Origin: Georgenia soli
GTDB lineage: Bacteria; Actinomycetota; Actinomycetes; Actinomycetales; Actinomycetaceae
Direction: 5' to 3'
NCBI RefSeq assembly: GCF_002563695.1
Contig: NZ_PDJI01000004.1
Span: 3,906,001-3,970,000, forward strand
Length of the DNA: 64,000 nucleotides
Shown: positions 9,620 to 17,590 of the stretch, one piece after another
Layout: every line of letters starts with the position of its first letter
How positions within the stretch are numbered: position 1 is the stretch's first letter
Made by a program: the position numbers and the translations under genes
Notes under the pieces: model-generated
Seen by the model: the letters and a program-made list of their open reading frames with translations, nothing else
Told to the model about the DNA's origin: nothing
Databases searched by the model: none

Positions 9620-9693
9620 GCCCCTGTAGCTCAGCCGGTCAGAGCAGCGGACTCATAATCCGTCGGTCGCGGGTTCAAGCCCCGCCGGGGGCA
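9620..9693 (+). tRNA. tRNA with CAU anticodon (tRNA-Ile2 or elongator tRNA-Met)
   Basis: 74-nt cloverleaf: acceptor GCCCCTG with CGGGGGC (one G-U pair), D-arm TAGCTCAGCCGGTCAGAGC, anticodon arm GCGGACTCATAATCCGT (anticodon CAT), T-arm with GGTTCAAGCC, discriminator A. CCA is not encoded (ACCC follows). It lacks the C1-A72 mismatch and GGG/CCC anticodon stem of the initiator, so it is either elongator Met or the lysidine-modified Ile2; the two cannot be told apart with certainty by eye. A TACGCT box is at 9584-9589, about 30 bases upstream. Confidence 0.88.
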
Positions 9694-9782
9694 CCCCGTG
9701 CGCCTCTTGCCGTCTGCGGTGGCACCATCGTCGTCGTGGGCGCCGCCGCGGTGGCCGGACGGCCAGGAGCGAGGAGGCACGG

Positions 9783-10799
9783 ATGAGCGTGGTCGACAAC
9801 GTCATCTACGTGGACGGCACCCGGGTCGCAGCGCCGGAGAGCCTCGAGCGGACGTTCGACCTCCTGCGCGAGCACGGCGGCATGGCGTGGGTGGGGCTGT
9901 ACCGGCCGACGCCGGCGGAGGTCGGGACCATCGCCCGGGAGTTCGGCCTGCACGAGCTGGCCCAGGAGGACACCAACAAGGCGCACCAGCGGCCGAAACT
10001 GGAGCGGTACGGGAACACGCTGTTCACGGTGCTGCGCCCGGCCCGGTACCTCGAGGACGTGGAGAAGGTCGAGTTCGGCGAGCTGCACGTGTTCACCGGC
10101 CCGGGCTTCGTGGTGACCGTCCGGCACGCGGAGTCCCCGAACCTCGCGCGGGTCCGGCGCCGCCTCGAGAGGGAGCCGGACACCCTCCGCCACGGCCCGG
10201 AGGCGGTGCTCTACGCGATCCTCGACGAGGTCGTGGACCAGTACGGTCCGGTCGTCGCTGGCCTGGAGAACGACATCGACGAGATCGAGGACCAGCTCTT
10301 CGAGAGTGACCCGAACGTCTCGCGCCGCATCTACGAGCTCTCCCGCGAGGTCATGGCCTTCCAGCGGGCCACCCACCCGCTGCTGAGCATGCTCGAGCAC
10401 CTCGAGCAGGGTTTCGACCGCTACGGCGTCGACATCGAGCTGCGGCACCGGCTGCGCGACGTCCACGACCACACCATCCGCGTGGTCGAGCGGGTCGGCG
10501 CCTTCCGGGCGCTGCTCCAGAACGCCCTGACGGTCAACGCGACGCTCGTGGCCCAGGAGCAGAACGAGGAGATGCGGCGCGTCACCGAGGCCAGCTACCT
10601 CCAGAGCGAGCAGGTCAAGCGCATCTCCTCCTGGGCGGCGATCCTCTTCGCCCCGACGCTGGTCGGCACCATCTACGGCATGAACTTCCGGCACATGCCC
10701 GAGCTCGGCTGGAGGTTCGGGTACCCGTTCGCGCTGCTCGCCATGGTGGCGATGGGCGTGGTCCTGTACATCGTCTTCAAGCGGCACCGCTGGTTGTGA
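9783..10799 (+). CDS. corA: Magnesium/cobalt transporter CorA
   Basis: 338-residue CorA family divalent metal channel of the inner membrane. A long soluble funnel domain (1-270) is followed by two C-terminal transmembrane helices, with the signature YGMN at about residue 298 at the end of TM1 and the pore-mouth MPEL loop. Start ATG at 9783 follows GAGCGAGGAGG. Its stop overlaps the GTG of the next gene (GTGA at 10796), so it heads an operon with crcB-DUF190-crcB. The ion carried (Mg2+, Co2+ or Ni2+) cannot be read from the sequence. Confidence 0.95.
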   Translation: MSVVDNVIYVDGTRVAAPESLERTFDLLREHGGMAWVGLYRPTPAEVGTIAREFGLHELAQEDTNKAHQRPKLERYGNTLFTVLRPARYLEDVEKVEFGELHVFTGPGFVVTVRHAESPNLARVRRRLEREPDTLRHGPEAVLYAILDEVVDQYGPVVAGLENDIDEIEDQLFESDPNVSRRIYELSREVMAFQRATHPLLSMLEHLEQGFDRYGVDIELRHRLRDVHDHTIRVVERVGAFRALLQNALTVNATLVAQEQNEEMRRVTEASYLQSEQVKRISSWAAILFAPTLVGTIYGMNFRHMPELGWRFGYPFALLAMVAMGVVLYIVFKRHRWL

Positions 10800-11392
10800 G
10801 CCGGGTGAGGGGAACGCGCGCGCCGAGGGCGGGGAACCCGGGCTCCTCGGCAGGCGAGCGTGCCGGGACGACGCCGGAACCCGGGAGGACGTCGCAGCCC
10901 GGGACGACGCCGCAGCCCGGGACGACGCGGGAGCCCCCGGCCCATGCGGCGGCGCGCGGCCGGCGGCGGTCCGGGCGGTCGCACGACGTGACCATGGTGA
11001 TCGCGGCGGGCGGGGCGCTCGGTGCCGTCGCGCGCCACGGCCTCGCGGTCTGGGTACCGGCGGGCCCGGCGTCGTTCCCCTGGTCGACGTTCTGGACCAA
11101 CGTGGCCGGCTGCCTGCTCATCGGCGTGCTGATGGTCCTCGTCACCGAGGTGGCCGGACGTCCCCACCGGCTGCTCCGCCCGTTCGTCGGGGTGGGGTTC
11201 CTCGGCGGCTTCACCACGTTCTCCACGTACGCCGTCCAGGCCCACCAGCTCGGCGCCGCGCAGGCGCCGGCCACGGCGCTGGCGTACCTGTTCGGCACCC
11301 TCGCCGCCGCACTGCTCGCGGTGGAGGTCGGCATGTTCCTGACCCGGTGGGCCGGCCGTGCCCGCCGTCCCCGGAGAGGACCGAGAGCATGA
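10796..11392 (+). CDS. crcB: Fluoride channel subunit CrcB/Fluc 1, with long N-terminal extension
   Basis: 198 residues as called from the overlapping GTG at 10796; the Fluc core of about 130 residues begins only near residue 65 ([21 protein letters not shown]). Core motifs [13 protein letters not shown] (polar Asn track) and [12 protein letters not shown] (Phe box and central Na+ site) are present, with four transmembrane helices. The first 64 residues are Arg/Pro/Gly/Thr-rich and include four copies of an 18-base unit. In-frame starts at 10988 (GTG) and 10994 (ATG) would give a normal-length protein. It pairs with the second crcB at 11736, making a heterodimeric fluoride exporter as in many Gram-positive bacteria. 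Confidence 0.88.
   Translation: MSRVRGTRAPRAGNPGSSAGERAGTTPEPGRTSQPGTTPQPGTTREPPAHAAARGRRRSGRSHDVTMVIAAGGALGAVARHGLAVWVPAGPASFPWSTFWTNVAGCLLIGVLMVLVTEVAGRPHRLLRPFVGVGFLGGFTTFSTYAVQAHQLGAAQAPATALAYLFGTLAAALLAVEVGMFLTRWAGRARRPRRGPRA
10863..10934 (+). repeat. Four tandem 18-base units in the crcB 5' region
   Basis: Units 10863-10880, 10881-10898, 10899-10916 and 10917-10934 follow the pattern CCGGGACGACGCCGCAGC with a few substitutions. They encode a PGTTPxP-type repeat in the N-terminal extension of the first crcB, if that part is translated. Confidence 0.8.
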
Positions 11393-11739
11393 GAGAAGGA
11401 AGCAGGGCGCTGCGGCTGACCGTCCTGGTCGGGGAGTCGGACCAGTTCCGCCACCGACCCGTCTATGCCGAGATCGTCCGGCGGGCGCGCGACGCCGGCC
11501 TCGCCGGTGCGTCCGTGTTCCGGGGCCTGGAGGGCTTCGGGCGGTTCCACAAGATCCACACGAGCCGGATCCTCAGCCTCAGCGAGGAGCTGCCGCTGAG
11601 CATCGTCATCATCGACGAGGAGGAGAAGATCCGCGCCTTCCTGCCCCTGCTCGACGAGGTCGTCAGCGAGGGCGTCGCCGTCGTCGACGAGGTCGAGGTG
11701 GTGCGCCACTTCGGCGACGTCGCGCAGGAGCCGACGTGA
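11389..11739 (+). CDS. DUF190 family protein of the fluoride-channel operon
   Basis: 116-residue small alpha/beta protein of the DUF190 family, which resembles PII-like signalling folds. Seen: [44 protein letters not shown], then [37 protein letters not shown]. Its ATG overlaps the stop of the upstream crcB (ATGA) and its own stop overlaps the GTG of the downstream crcB, so all three are translationally coupled. The family is often found between paired crcB genes; its biochemical role is not established. Confidence 0.9.
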   Translation: MREGSRALRLTVLVGESDQFRHRPVYAEIVRRARDAGLAGASVFRGLEGFGRFHKIHTSRILSLSEELPLSIVIIDEEEKIRAFLPLLDEVVSEGVAVVDEVEVVRHFGDVAQEPT

Positions 11740-12110
11740 CCGTCCTCCTCGTGGCGCTCGGAGCCATGGTCGGTGCGCCGCTGCGGTACTGGACCGACCG
11801 GGCGGTGCAGGCGCGCCACGACTCGGTCTTCCCCTGGGGCACCCTCACGGTCAACGTCGCCGGCTCCCTCATCCTCGGCGTCCTGGCGGGCGGCGCCGCC
11901 GCCGGAGGCGTGCCTCAGGCCGTGCTCGCGGCGGCAGGGACGGGTTTCTGCGGGGCGCTGACCACGTACTCCACGTTCAGTTACGAGACCGTGCGCCTGA
12001 CGGAGAGCGGCTCGCGGCTCCTCGCCCTGCTCAACGTGGCGCTCAACCTCGCCGCCGGACTGGCCGCGGCCTGGCTGGGGCTCGCGCTCGCCGGAGTCCT
12101 CTGGCCCTGA
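11736..12110 (+). CDS. crcB: Fluoride channel subunit CrcB/Fluc 2
   Basis: 124-residue four-helix Fluc subunit of normal length. The family motifs [15 protein letters not shown] and [19 protein letters not shown] (Phe/Thr/Ser track) are intact. It starts with GTG at 11736 overlapping the DUF190 stop. It works with the crcB at 10796 as the second half of a heterodimer that exports F-. No fluoride riboswitch was recognised upstream of the operon. Confidence 0.93.
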   Translation: MTVLLVALGAMVGAPLRYWTDRAVQARHDSVFPWGTLTVNVAGSLILGVLAGGAAAGGVPQAVLAAAGTGFCGALTTYSTFSYETVRLTESGSRLLALLNVALNLAAGLAAAWLGLALAGVLWP

Positions 12111-12166
12111 TCCGCCCGGCGGAGCGCGGCCGGCGTGTGACCATGGCGGGGAGGGAGGTGGAGACC

Positions 12167-12853
12167 GTGCGGATCCCGACCGTGGCGCTCGCCCTCTCCG
12201 TCGCCGTGCTGCTGGGCGGCTGCGGCGGCCAGCCCGCCCCGGCCGCGAGCACCGCCGCACCTCCGAACCCGGACGCCACCCGCCTCGCCGTCGTCGGCGA
12301 CTCCATCACCGAGGCCGACAGCCCCGACTTCGACGGCGGGGAGCTCGGGGCGGAGTCCTGGGTCCGTCACGCCGTCGGCGAGGACCTCCTCCTCGTCGGT
12401 GGCTGGGCCCGGTGGGGCGCGACGACCTCGCAGATGGCGGCCGCGGTCGAGCCGGTCGACGCGGACGTGCTGGTGATCCTGGCCGGCACGAACGACGTCG
12501 GCTCCGGTGCCACCCACGAGAGCACCCTCTCGAACCTCCGCAGGATCGCCGGCACCGTCGGCGCCCCGGAGGTCGTGATCTCCGCCGTCCCCCCGATCGA
12601 CGCGGCGCCCGAGCTCGCCACCGACCTTAACGCCGCCCTCGAGAACCTCGCGCGGCAGGAGGGCTGGCGCTGGGTCGACGCGCCCGCGGGGCTGCGCGAC
12701 GGGGAGCAGTTCGCCGAGGGGATGGCCTCGGACGGGCTGCACCCGACCCGGGAGGGCGCCCGAGTCCTCGGTGAGGCGATCCGCGAGACGGTGCTCGCCG
12801 CCGCGGCCCCGACCCCCGCGGCGGGCGGCCGGTCCGGCACGGCCGGTGGTTAG
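12167..12853 (+). CDS. SGNH/GDSL hydrolase lipoprotein
   Basis: 228 residues from the GTG at 12167, which has a GGGAGGGAGG ribosome-binding site. A lipoprotein signal peptide ends at the lipobox LLGGC (Cys19), so the protein should be lipid-anchored outside the membrane. The SGNH blocks are visible: GDSI with the nucleophile Ser (about 46), a block II glycine, GTND (block III) and DGLHP (block V Asp and His). The substrate (acyl ester on sugar, lipid or peptidoglycan) cannot be told. It follows the crcB operon by 56 bases and precedes def. Confidence 0.85.
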   Translation: MRIPTVALALSVAVLLGGCGGQPAPAASTAAPPNPDATRLAVVGDSITEADSPDFDGGELGAESWVRHAVGEDLLLVGGWARWGATTSQMAAAVEPVDADVLVILAGTNDVGSGATHESTLSNLRRIAGTVGAPEVVISAVPPIDAAPELATDLNAALENLARQEGWRWVDAPAGLRDGEQFAEGMASDGLHPTREGARVLGEAIRETVLAAAAPTPAAGGRSGTAGG

Positions 12854-12886
12854 GGACCGCGCCCGGGCCGTGAAACGATACGGGGC

Positions 12887-13375
12887 ATGGCGATGCGTGA
12901 GATCCGAATCGTCGGCGACCCCGTGCTGCGCACCCCGTGCGAGCCGGTCACCGACATCGATGCCCGAGTCCGTTCCCTCGTGGAGGACCTGCTCGAGACC
13001 GTCGACGAGGACGGGCGTGCCGGCCTGGCCGCGAACCAGATAGGCGTCAGCCTGCGCGCGTTCTCCTGGAACATCGACGACGAGATCGGGTACGTGCTCA
13101 ACCCGCGCATCGTCGAGCTCTCCGAGGACGAGTACCAGGACGGCGACGAGGGCTGCCTCTCGGTGCCCGGACTGTGGTTCCCGACGAAGCGGTCCTGGTA
13201 CGCGCGCGTCGAGGGCATCGACCTCGACGGCAAGAAGGTCGTCGTCGAGGGGGAGGAGCTCATGGCCCGCTGCCTGCAGCACGAGGTCGACCATCTCGAC
13301 GGGATGCTCTACCTCGACCGGCTCGAGCGCAGCGTGCGCAAGAAGGCCATGAAGGCGGTCCGCGAGCAGCTCTGA
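12887..13375 (+). CDS. def: Peptide deformylase
   Basis: 162-residue Fe2+/Zn2+ metalloenzyme that removes the formyl group from nascent polypeptides. All three signature motifs are intact: [16 protein letters not shown] (metal Cys) and HEVDHLDG (two metal His and catalytic Glu). Starts at ATG 12887; the sequence just upstream has no strong Shine-Dalgarno. A strong hairpin terminator follows at 13384. Confidence 0.97.
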   Translation: MAMREIRIVGDPVLRTPCEPVTDIDARVRSLVEDLLETVDEDGRAGLAANQIGVSLRAFSWNIDDEIGYVLNPRIVELSEDEYQDGDEGCLSVPGLWFPTKRSWYARVEGIDLDGKKVVVEGEELMARCLQHEVDHLDGMLYLDRLERSVRKKAMKAVREQL

Positions 13376-13383
13376 CATCTGCC

Positions 13384-13414
13384 CGGCGCGCCAGGCCCAT
13401 ACCCTGGCGCGCCG
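13384..13414 (+). terminator. Hairpin after def
   Basis: Perfect 12-bp stem CGGCGCGCCAGG / CCTGGCGCGCCG (13384-13395 and 13403-13414) with a 7-base loop, 8 bases after the def stop. Confidence 0.7.
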
Positions 13415-13526
13415 CACAGGTTTCGGGCATCATGGGACCAGTTCGCCGCGCGAACGTGTCGTACCTGGTCAGGCAAGAGGTCGTAGGGGAAGACGCACCT
13501 CGAGCTACAGACCAGGAGGAGTCGAC

Positions 13527-14027
13527 ATGAATGGTGCCTTCACCCGCGGCGTCATCTTCGTGCACTCTGCGCCCCGTGCGCTGTGCCCGCACATCGAGTG
13601 GGCCGCGGGCACGGTGCTCGACACCCGTGTGACCCTCGAGTGGACGCCCCAGCCGGCTGCGCCCGGGATGTTCCGGTCGGAGCACTCCTGGGTCGGGCCG
13701 GTCGGGACCGGGGCGCGTCTCGCGTCGGCGCTGCGCGGCTGGACGCACCTGCGCTACGAGATCACGGAGGAGGCGAGCCCCGGCTGCGACGGCGGACGCT
13801 GGTCGCACACGCCCGAGCTCGGGATCTTCCACGCCCAGACCGACGCCCACGGCAACGTCGTCGTGCCGGAGGACCGTGTCCGGGCGGCCCTGGTTCACGC
13901 CGCCGACCCGGCGCGCCTGCGCCACGAGCTCGATCTCGCGCTCGGGCAGGCCTGGGACGACGAGCTCGAGCCGTTCCGCTACGCCGGCGCCGGGGCGCCG
14001 GTCCGCTGGCTGCACCGGGTCGGCTGA
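13527..14027 (+). CDS. DUF3145 family protein
   Basis: 166 residues, soluble, no signal peptide. The sequence (TRGVIFVHSAPRALCPHIEWAAG at the start, SEHSWVGPVGTGARLASALRGW in the middle, ITEEASPGCDGGRWSHTPELGIFHAQTD) is that of the DUF3145 family, found almost only in actinobacteria and of unknown function. ATG 13527 follows AGGAGGAGTCGAC. It is a single transcription unit bounded by hairpins on both sides. Confidence 0.9.
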   Translation: MNGAFTRGVIFVHSAPRALCPHIEWAAGTVLDTRVTLEWTPQPAAPGMFRSEHSWVGPVGTGARLASALRGWTHLRYEITEEASPGCDGGRWSHTPELGIFHAQTDAHGNVVVPEDRVRAALVHAADPARLRHELDLALGQAWDDELEPFRYAGAGAPVRWLHRVG

Positions 14028-14040
14028 CCGGGGTGCCCGA

Positions 14041-14081
14041 CGACGGCGCCGCCTCCACGGGGATGGGAGGCGGCGCCGTCG
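14041..14081. terminator. Bidirectional terminator hairpin
   Basis: 16-bp perfect stem CGACGGCGCCGCCTCC (14041-14056) / GGAGGCGGCGCCGTCG (14066-14081), 9-base loop, between the convergent DUF3145 and histidine kinase genes. Confidence 0.8.
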
Positions 14082-14105
14082 CGCATGCTCACGGGGCAGC
14101 GGCTC

Positions 14106-16718
14106 TCAGGGGCAGTCGCTGCGGTCGGCGGGGGCGCCGGACGGAACGAGCTCGGCCGCCCGTGACCGGCCCAGGTTCCACTCGAGGAGGTCGTCCGGGC
14201 GCGCGTCCTCCGCGGCGGGCAGGGCGCACCTCTGCAGCTCCTCGGGCAGGCCGTCCACGACGGCAGGCACCGCGTCCGGCCCCAGCGAGGCGAGGTACCA
14301 GGTGTCGATCTTGCCGGTCTCCTGGTAGCGCTCGATGTTCTGCCTCGCGACCCACCCCTCCGGGTTCGCCAGGCCGACGGCGAGGAGCAGGGCCGCCCCC
14401 GACGCCAGGGCGGCGCGGGGCAGCCACCAGGCGGACCAGCGCACACCCGCGACCATCACCAGGAGCACGAGGAGGCCGAGCCACGCCTCGAAGACGTCGA
14501 CCAGCACCCGCAGCACGGTGAACCCGAACGCCTGCTGGTAAACCGCCATCCGGAAGAGCGCGGAGGCGACGACCACCAGCGTCAGCACGCACAGCACGCC
14601 CAGGGCGACCCGCAGCACCAACCGGTCCCGCGCCGTCGCGCGGGGCGCCTTGTGCACCGCGAGGGCGACCGTCACCAGGGTCAGCGTCGTCGCCACGGTG
14701 AGCTGGCCGAAGCCCTGGTGGACGTAGTCGGCGTAGCTCATGCCGGTCTGGCGGCGGACGTAGTCGTGCCCGCCCCACATCGCGGTCGCCTGGGCCAGCA
14801 CGAACCCGGCCAGCACGGCCACGACCATCCCCACCGGGACGAGCCACTCCCACGCCCGCGTCACCGGCTGGGCGGCGGGCAGGGCGAGCCGGTCGACCCG
14901 CGGCGGGTTGAGGGCCAGGTAGCACGCCGCCAGGACGACGCCCGCGACCGCGACGAGGACGAAGGTGCGCTGGATCGCCGAGTCCCAGGCCAGGTCGGGC
15001 ACCAGGGCGGAGACCCAGGAGCCGAAGACGGCGTCCCCGGAGGCGAAGAGCCCGCCGAAGACCACGAGCGCGACGAGCGAGACGGCCGCCGTGCGCAGCA
15101 CCGGCCACAGCAGCCGCTGGTCGCTGGTGGCGGTGATGGTCCGCCCGAGCAGCGGCAGGCCCCGCACGGCCGAGAGGACCCACGCGGCGGGGCCGGCGAG
15201 CACGGCGAGGGTGCGGCGTGCGTCCGTCAGCGCCGTCGTGACGAGGAGGCCCGCGGCGAGCAGCGCCAGGACCGTGACCCACTCCGCGGCGCGGAGCACC
15301 GTGAGCGAGCCGAGGCCGAGGCAGAGCGCCGCCGACGCGAGCGTCCACGCGCGGGACCGACGCGGGGAGAGCCGCAGCACGAGGACGCCGGCGAGCAGGA
15401 GCACCAGCAGCAGCGCGACCCCGGTGCTCCGTCCGGGCAGGACGACGGCGGCGAGGGCCCCGATGCCGAGAGAGGCGAGCAGGGCGCCCTGGGCGGTCCG
15501 GGGGCCGCCCTCCGGCCAGAGGCCGCCGAAGAGAGTCTCGGCGAACGACGGCGCGGCGGCGGTCCGGGCACCCCCCTGCGCGGGGACGTCGGGAACGGAC
15601 GCGGTGGTGGACACGTGGACCTCTTCTCCGGCGGCGTGCTGCCGCCCGGTGGGCAGGGGTGCGGGCAGGGGGGCGTGGTCCTCCGGCGGCGGGGCCGACG
15701 GTGCGGCCGCCCGGGGCCGGGCGAGACGGGGCAGGACGGCGCGGACGCGACCACCTCCGCCGTCGTCCGGGGGCAGCGCGGTGATCGTGCCGCCGTGGAG
15801 CTCGCAGACCCAGCGCGCGATGGCCAGGCCCAGGCCGGTCCCTCCGCCCGCGTGCTGGTCGGACCAGAAGCGGGTGAAGACCTCCTCGGCGTGCTCGGGC
15901 GGGATGCCGTCGCCGGTGTCGGTCACCTCGAGGGCCCAGCTGCCGCCGGGCAGCGTCTCTGCACGGACGGTCACCGTGCCGCCGGCGGGCGTGTGCCGGG
16001 TGGCGTTGTCGAGGAGGTTGGCGACCACCTGGTGCAGGCGCGCGGCGTCCGCGTGGACCGTGAGGTCCGGGGGACAGACCTCCGCGGTGATCGTCACGTC
16101 GCGTCCGTGCGAGCCGGCCTCGGCGACCGCCCGGTCGATCAGGTCGGACACCGCGAGGGGGCCGACGTCGAGCGGGGCCGCGCCGGCGTCGACACGGCTG
16201 AGGTCGAGGAGGTCGCCCACCAGGTCGCTCAGCCGCTCGGACTGGGTCAGGGCCGTCTGGAGGGCGTCGTCGTCGGGCCGGACCACGCCGTCGACCAGGT
16301 TCTCCAGCAGCGCCCGCTGCGCGGCCAGCGGGGTGCGCAGCTCGTGGGAGACGGTGGCGAGGAGCTGGCGGCGCTGGTCGTCGGCGTCGTGGAGGTCCTG
16401 CGCCATGGTGTTGAACGCCCGCGCGAGCCGGCCCACCTCGTCGGCCGAGGTGGCCCGCACCCGCGCCGAGTAGTCCCCTCGCGCCATGCGCGAGGCGGCG
16501 TGGGTCATCTCGCGCAGGGGGGAGGTCATGCCGCGGGCCAGCCACTGGGTCACGGCCAGCGCTGCGGCCACGGTCACCGGCACGCTCAGCCACGCCGGCA
16601 CGCCGGCCCGGCCCCCGATCTCGGCGACGAGGGTGGCCGCGACCACGCTGAGCCCGACGAGGAGCCCGAACTTCAGCTTGACGGAGCCGACGCCGTCCAG
16701 GGGGCGGTCGCGGTCCAT
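14106..16718 (-). CDS. Sensor histidine kinase fused to a DUF4173/DUF4153-type membrane domain
   Basis: 870 residues in one frame. N-terminal kinase: two transmembrane helices (about 14-32 and 42-60), HAMP region (60-112), dimerisation/phosphoacceptor His125 in ATVSHELRTPLAA, and an ATPase domain with NLLDNATRHTP (234-244), DTGDGIPP (267-274) and GTGLGLA (293-299). C-terminal half (from about 405): about ten hydrophobic helices ending in a small soluble tail, as in the DUF4173/DUF4153 family. The joining segment (about 335-400) is Pro/Ala-rich and contains a GTG codon (residue 369, position 15614) preceded by GGAGAAGAGG, a good internal ribosome-binding site. The ATG overlaps the response regulator stop (TGATG), so the pair is translationally coupled. 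Signal sensed: unknown. Confidence 0.87.
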   Translation of the reverse strand: MDRDRPLDGVGSVKLKFGLLVGLSVVAATLVAEIGGRAGVPAWLSVPVTVAAALAVTQWLARGMTSPLREMTHAASRMARGDYSARVRATSADEVGRLARAFNTMAQDLHDADDQRRQLLATVSHELRTPLAAQRALLENLVDGVVRPDDDALQTALTQSERLSDLVGDLLDLSRVDAGAAPLDVGPLAVSDLIDRAVAEAGSHGRDVTITAEVCPPDLTVHADAARLHQVVANLLDNATRHTPAGGTVTVRAETLPGGSWALEVTDTGDGIPPEHAEEVFTRFWSDQHAGGGTGLGLAIARWVCELHGGTITALPPDDGGGGRVRAVLPRLARPRAAAPSAPPPEDHAPLPAPLPTGRQHAAGEEVHVSTTASVPDVPAQGGARTAAAPSFAETLFGGLWPEGGPRTAQGALLASLGIGALAAVVLPGRSTGVALLLVLLLAGVLVLRLSPRRSRAWTLASAALCLGLGSLTVLRAAEWVTVLALLAAGLLVTTALTDARRTLAVLAGPAAWVLSAVRGLPLLGRTITATSDQRLLWPVLRTAAVSLVALVVFGGLFASGDAVFGSWVSALVPDLAWDSAIQRTFVLVAVAGVVLAACYLALNPPRVDRLALPAAQPVTRAWEWLVPVGMVVAVLAGFVLAQATAMWGGHDYVRRQTGMSYADYVHQGFGQLTVATTLTLVTVALAVHKAPRATARDRLVLRVALGVLCVLTLVVVASALFRMAVYQQAFGFTVLRVLVDVFEAWLGLLVLLVMVAGVRWSAWWLPRAALASGAALLLAVGLANPEGWVARQNIERYQETGKIDTWYLASLGPDAVPAVVDGLPEELQRCALPAAEDARPDDLLEWNLGRSRAAELVPSGAPADRSDCP

Positions 16719-17419
16719 CAGGCCTCCAGCGCGTAGCCGACGCCGTGGACGGTGCGCACGCGGGACGCCCCGATCTTCGCCCGCAGCGACTTGACGTGGC
16801 TGTCGAGCGTCCGGGTGCCGCGGGCGTCGGCCCAGCCCCAGACCTCGCGCATCAGGTCCTCGCGCGTGCGCACGGTGCCCGCGGCGTCCGCCAGCTCGAC
16901 GAGCAGGTCGAACTCCAGCGGCGTGAGGTGGACGACCTCGCCGGAGACGGTGACACGCCGGGCGGCCCGGTCGACGGCGAGCGCGCCGACCTCGAGGCGG
17001 GGCGGGGCGGACGCGGCGAGCTCACGCGCCCGCTCCACGCGGCGCAGCAGCGCACGGATGCGGGCGACGACCTCGCGGGAGCGGAACGGCTTGGTGACGT
17101 AGTCGTCCGCGCCGACCGCGAGGCCGACGAGGACGTCGGTCTCCTCGACCCGGGCGGTCAGCATGAGCACCGGCACCGGGCGGGACGCCTGGATCCGCCG
17201 GCACACCTCGATCCCGTCGAAACCCGGGAGCATGACGTCGAGGACCACGAGGTCGGGCCGGTGCTGGGCGTGCGCCGCGACGGCGCCGGGCCCGTCGTAG
17301 GCCTGGACGACGGCGAAGCCCTCGGCCGTCAGGCGGTCCGCGAGGGCCTGGTTGATCGTGGCGTCGTCCTCGACGACGAGGAGCGTGGCCGGCTCGGTGG
17401 CGGCCGGGGTGGTGGTCAT
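16718..17419 (-). CDS. OmpR/PhoB-family response regulator
   Basis: 233 residues. Receiver domain (11-125) with acidic pocket Glu17-Asp18-Asp19, phosphoacceptor Asp61 (VVLDVMLPGFDG), Thr88 and Lys110 (DYVTKPF); C-terminal winged helix (about 140-233) with VVHLTPLEFDLLVELA and the recognition-helix segment TRTLDSHVKSLRAKIG. It is the partner of the overlapping fused kinase. ATG 17419 is preceded by TAGGCT (17432-17427) and a 7-base spacer with no Shine-Dalgarno, so it is probably leaderless. Confidence 0.95.
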   Translation of the reverse strand: MTTTPAATEPATLLVVEDDATINQALADRLTAEGFAVVQAYDGPGAVAAHAQHRPDLVVLDVMLPGFDGIEVCRRIQASRPVPVLMLTARVEETDVLVGLAVGADDYVTKPFRSREVVARIRALLRRVERARELAASAPPRLEVGALAVDRAARRVTVSGEVVHLTPLEFDLLVELADAAGTVRTREDLMREVWGWADARGTRTLDSHVKSLRAKIGASRVRTVHGVGYALEA

Positions 17420-17517
17420 GGACCCGAGCCTAGGAGCGGGGCCCGGTCGGTCCTGGGTGCGCCGCGTGGAGGTTGTGTGAAGGTTCGTGACCTCGCCGCC
17501 GGCCCGGTGCCCGGGTA

Positions 17518-17565
17518 CGACGACGACGGCGCCGCCTCCGAGGGGAGGGGCGCCGTCGTCGTCGT
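17518..17565 (-). terminator. Hairpin downstream of fabF
   Basis: Long inverted repeat ACGACGACGACGGCGCC / GGCGCCGTCGTCGTCGT (about 17518-17533 and 17549-17565) with a short loop, 26 bases after the fabF stop. Likely terminator of the fab operon. Confidence 0.7.
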
Positions 17566-17590
17566 GGGGCGGGCCGTGGGGCCGGCCGGG

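Noticed and set aside
9694..9782. Fluoride or magnesium riboswitch ahead of the corA-crcB operon
   Set aside because: The 89-base gap after the CAU tRNA shows no conserved riboswitch core that I can recognise.
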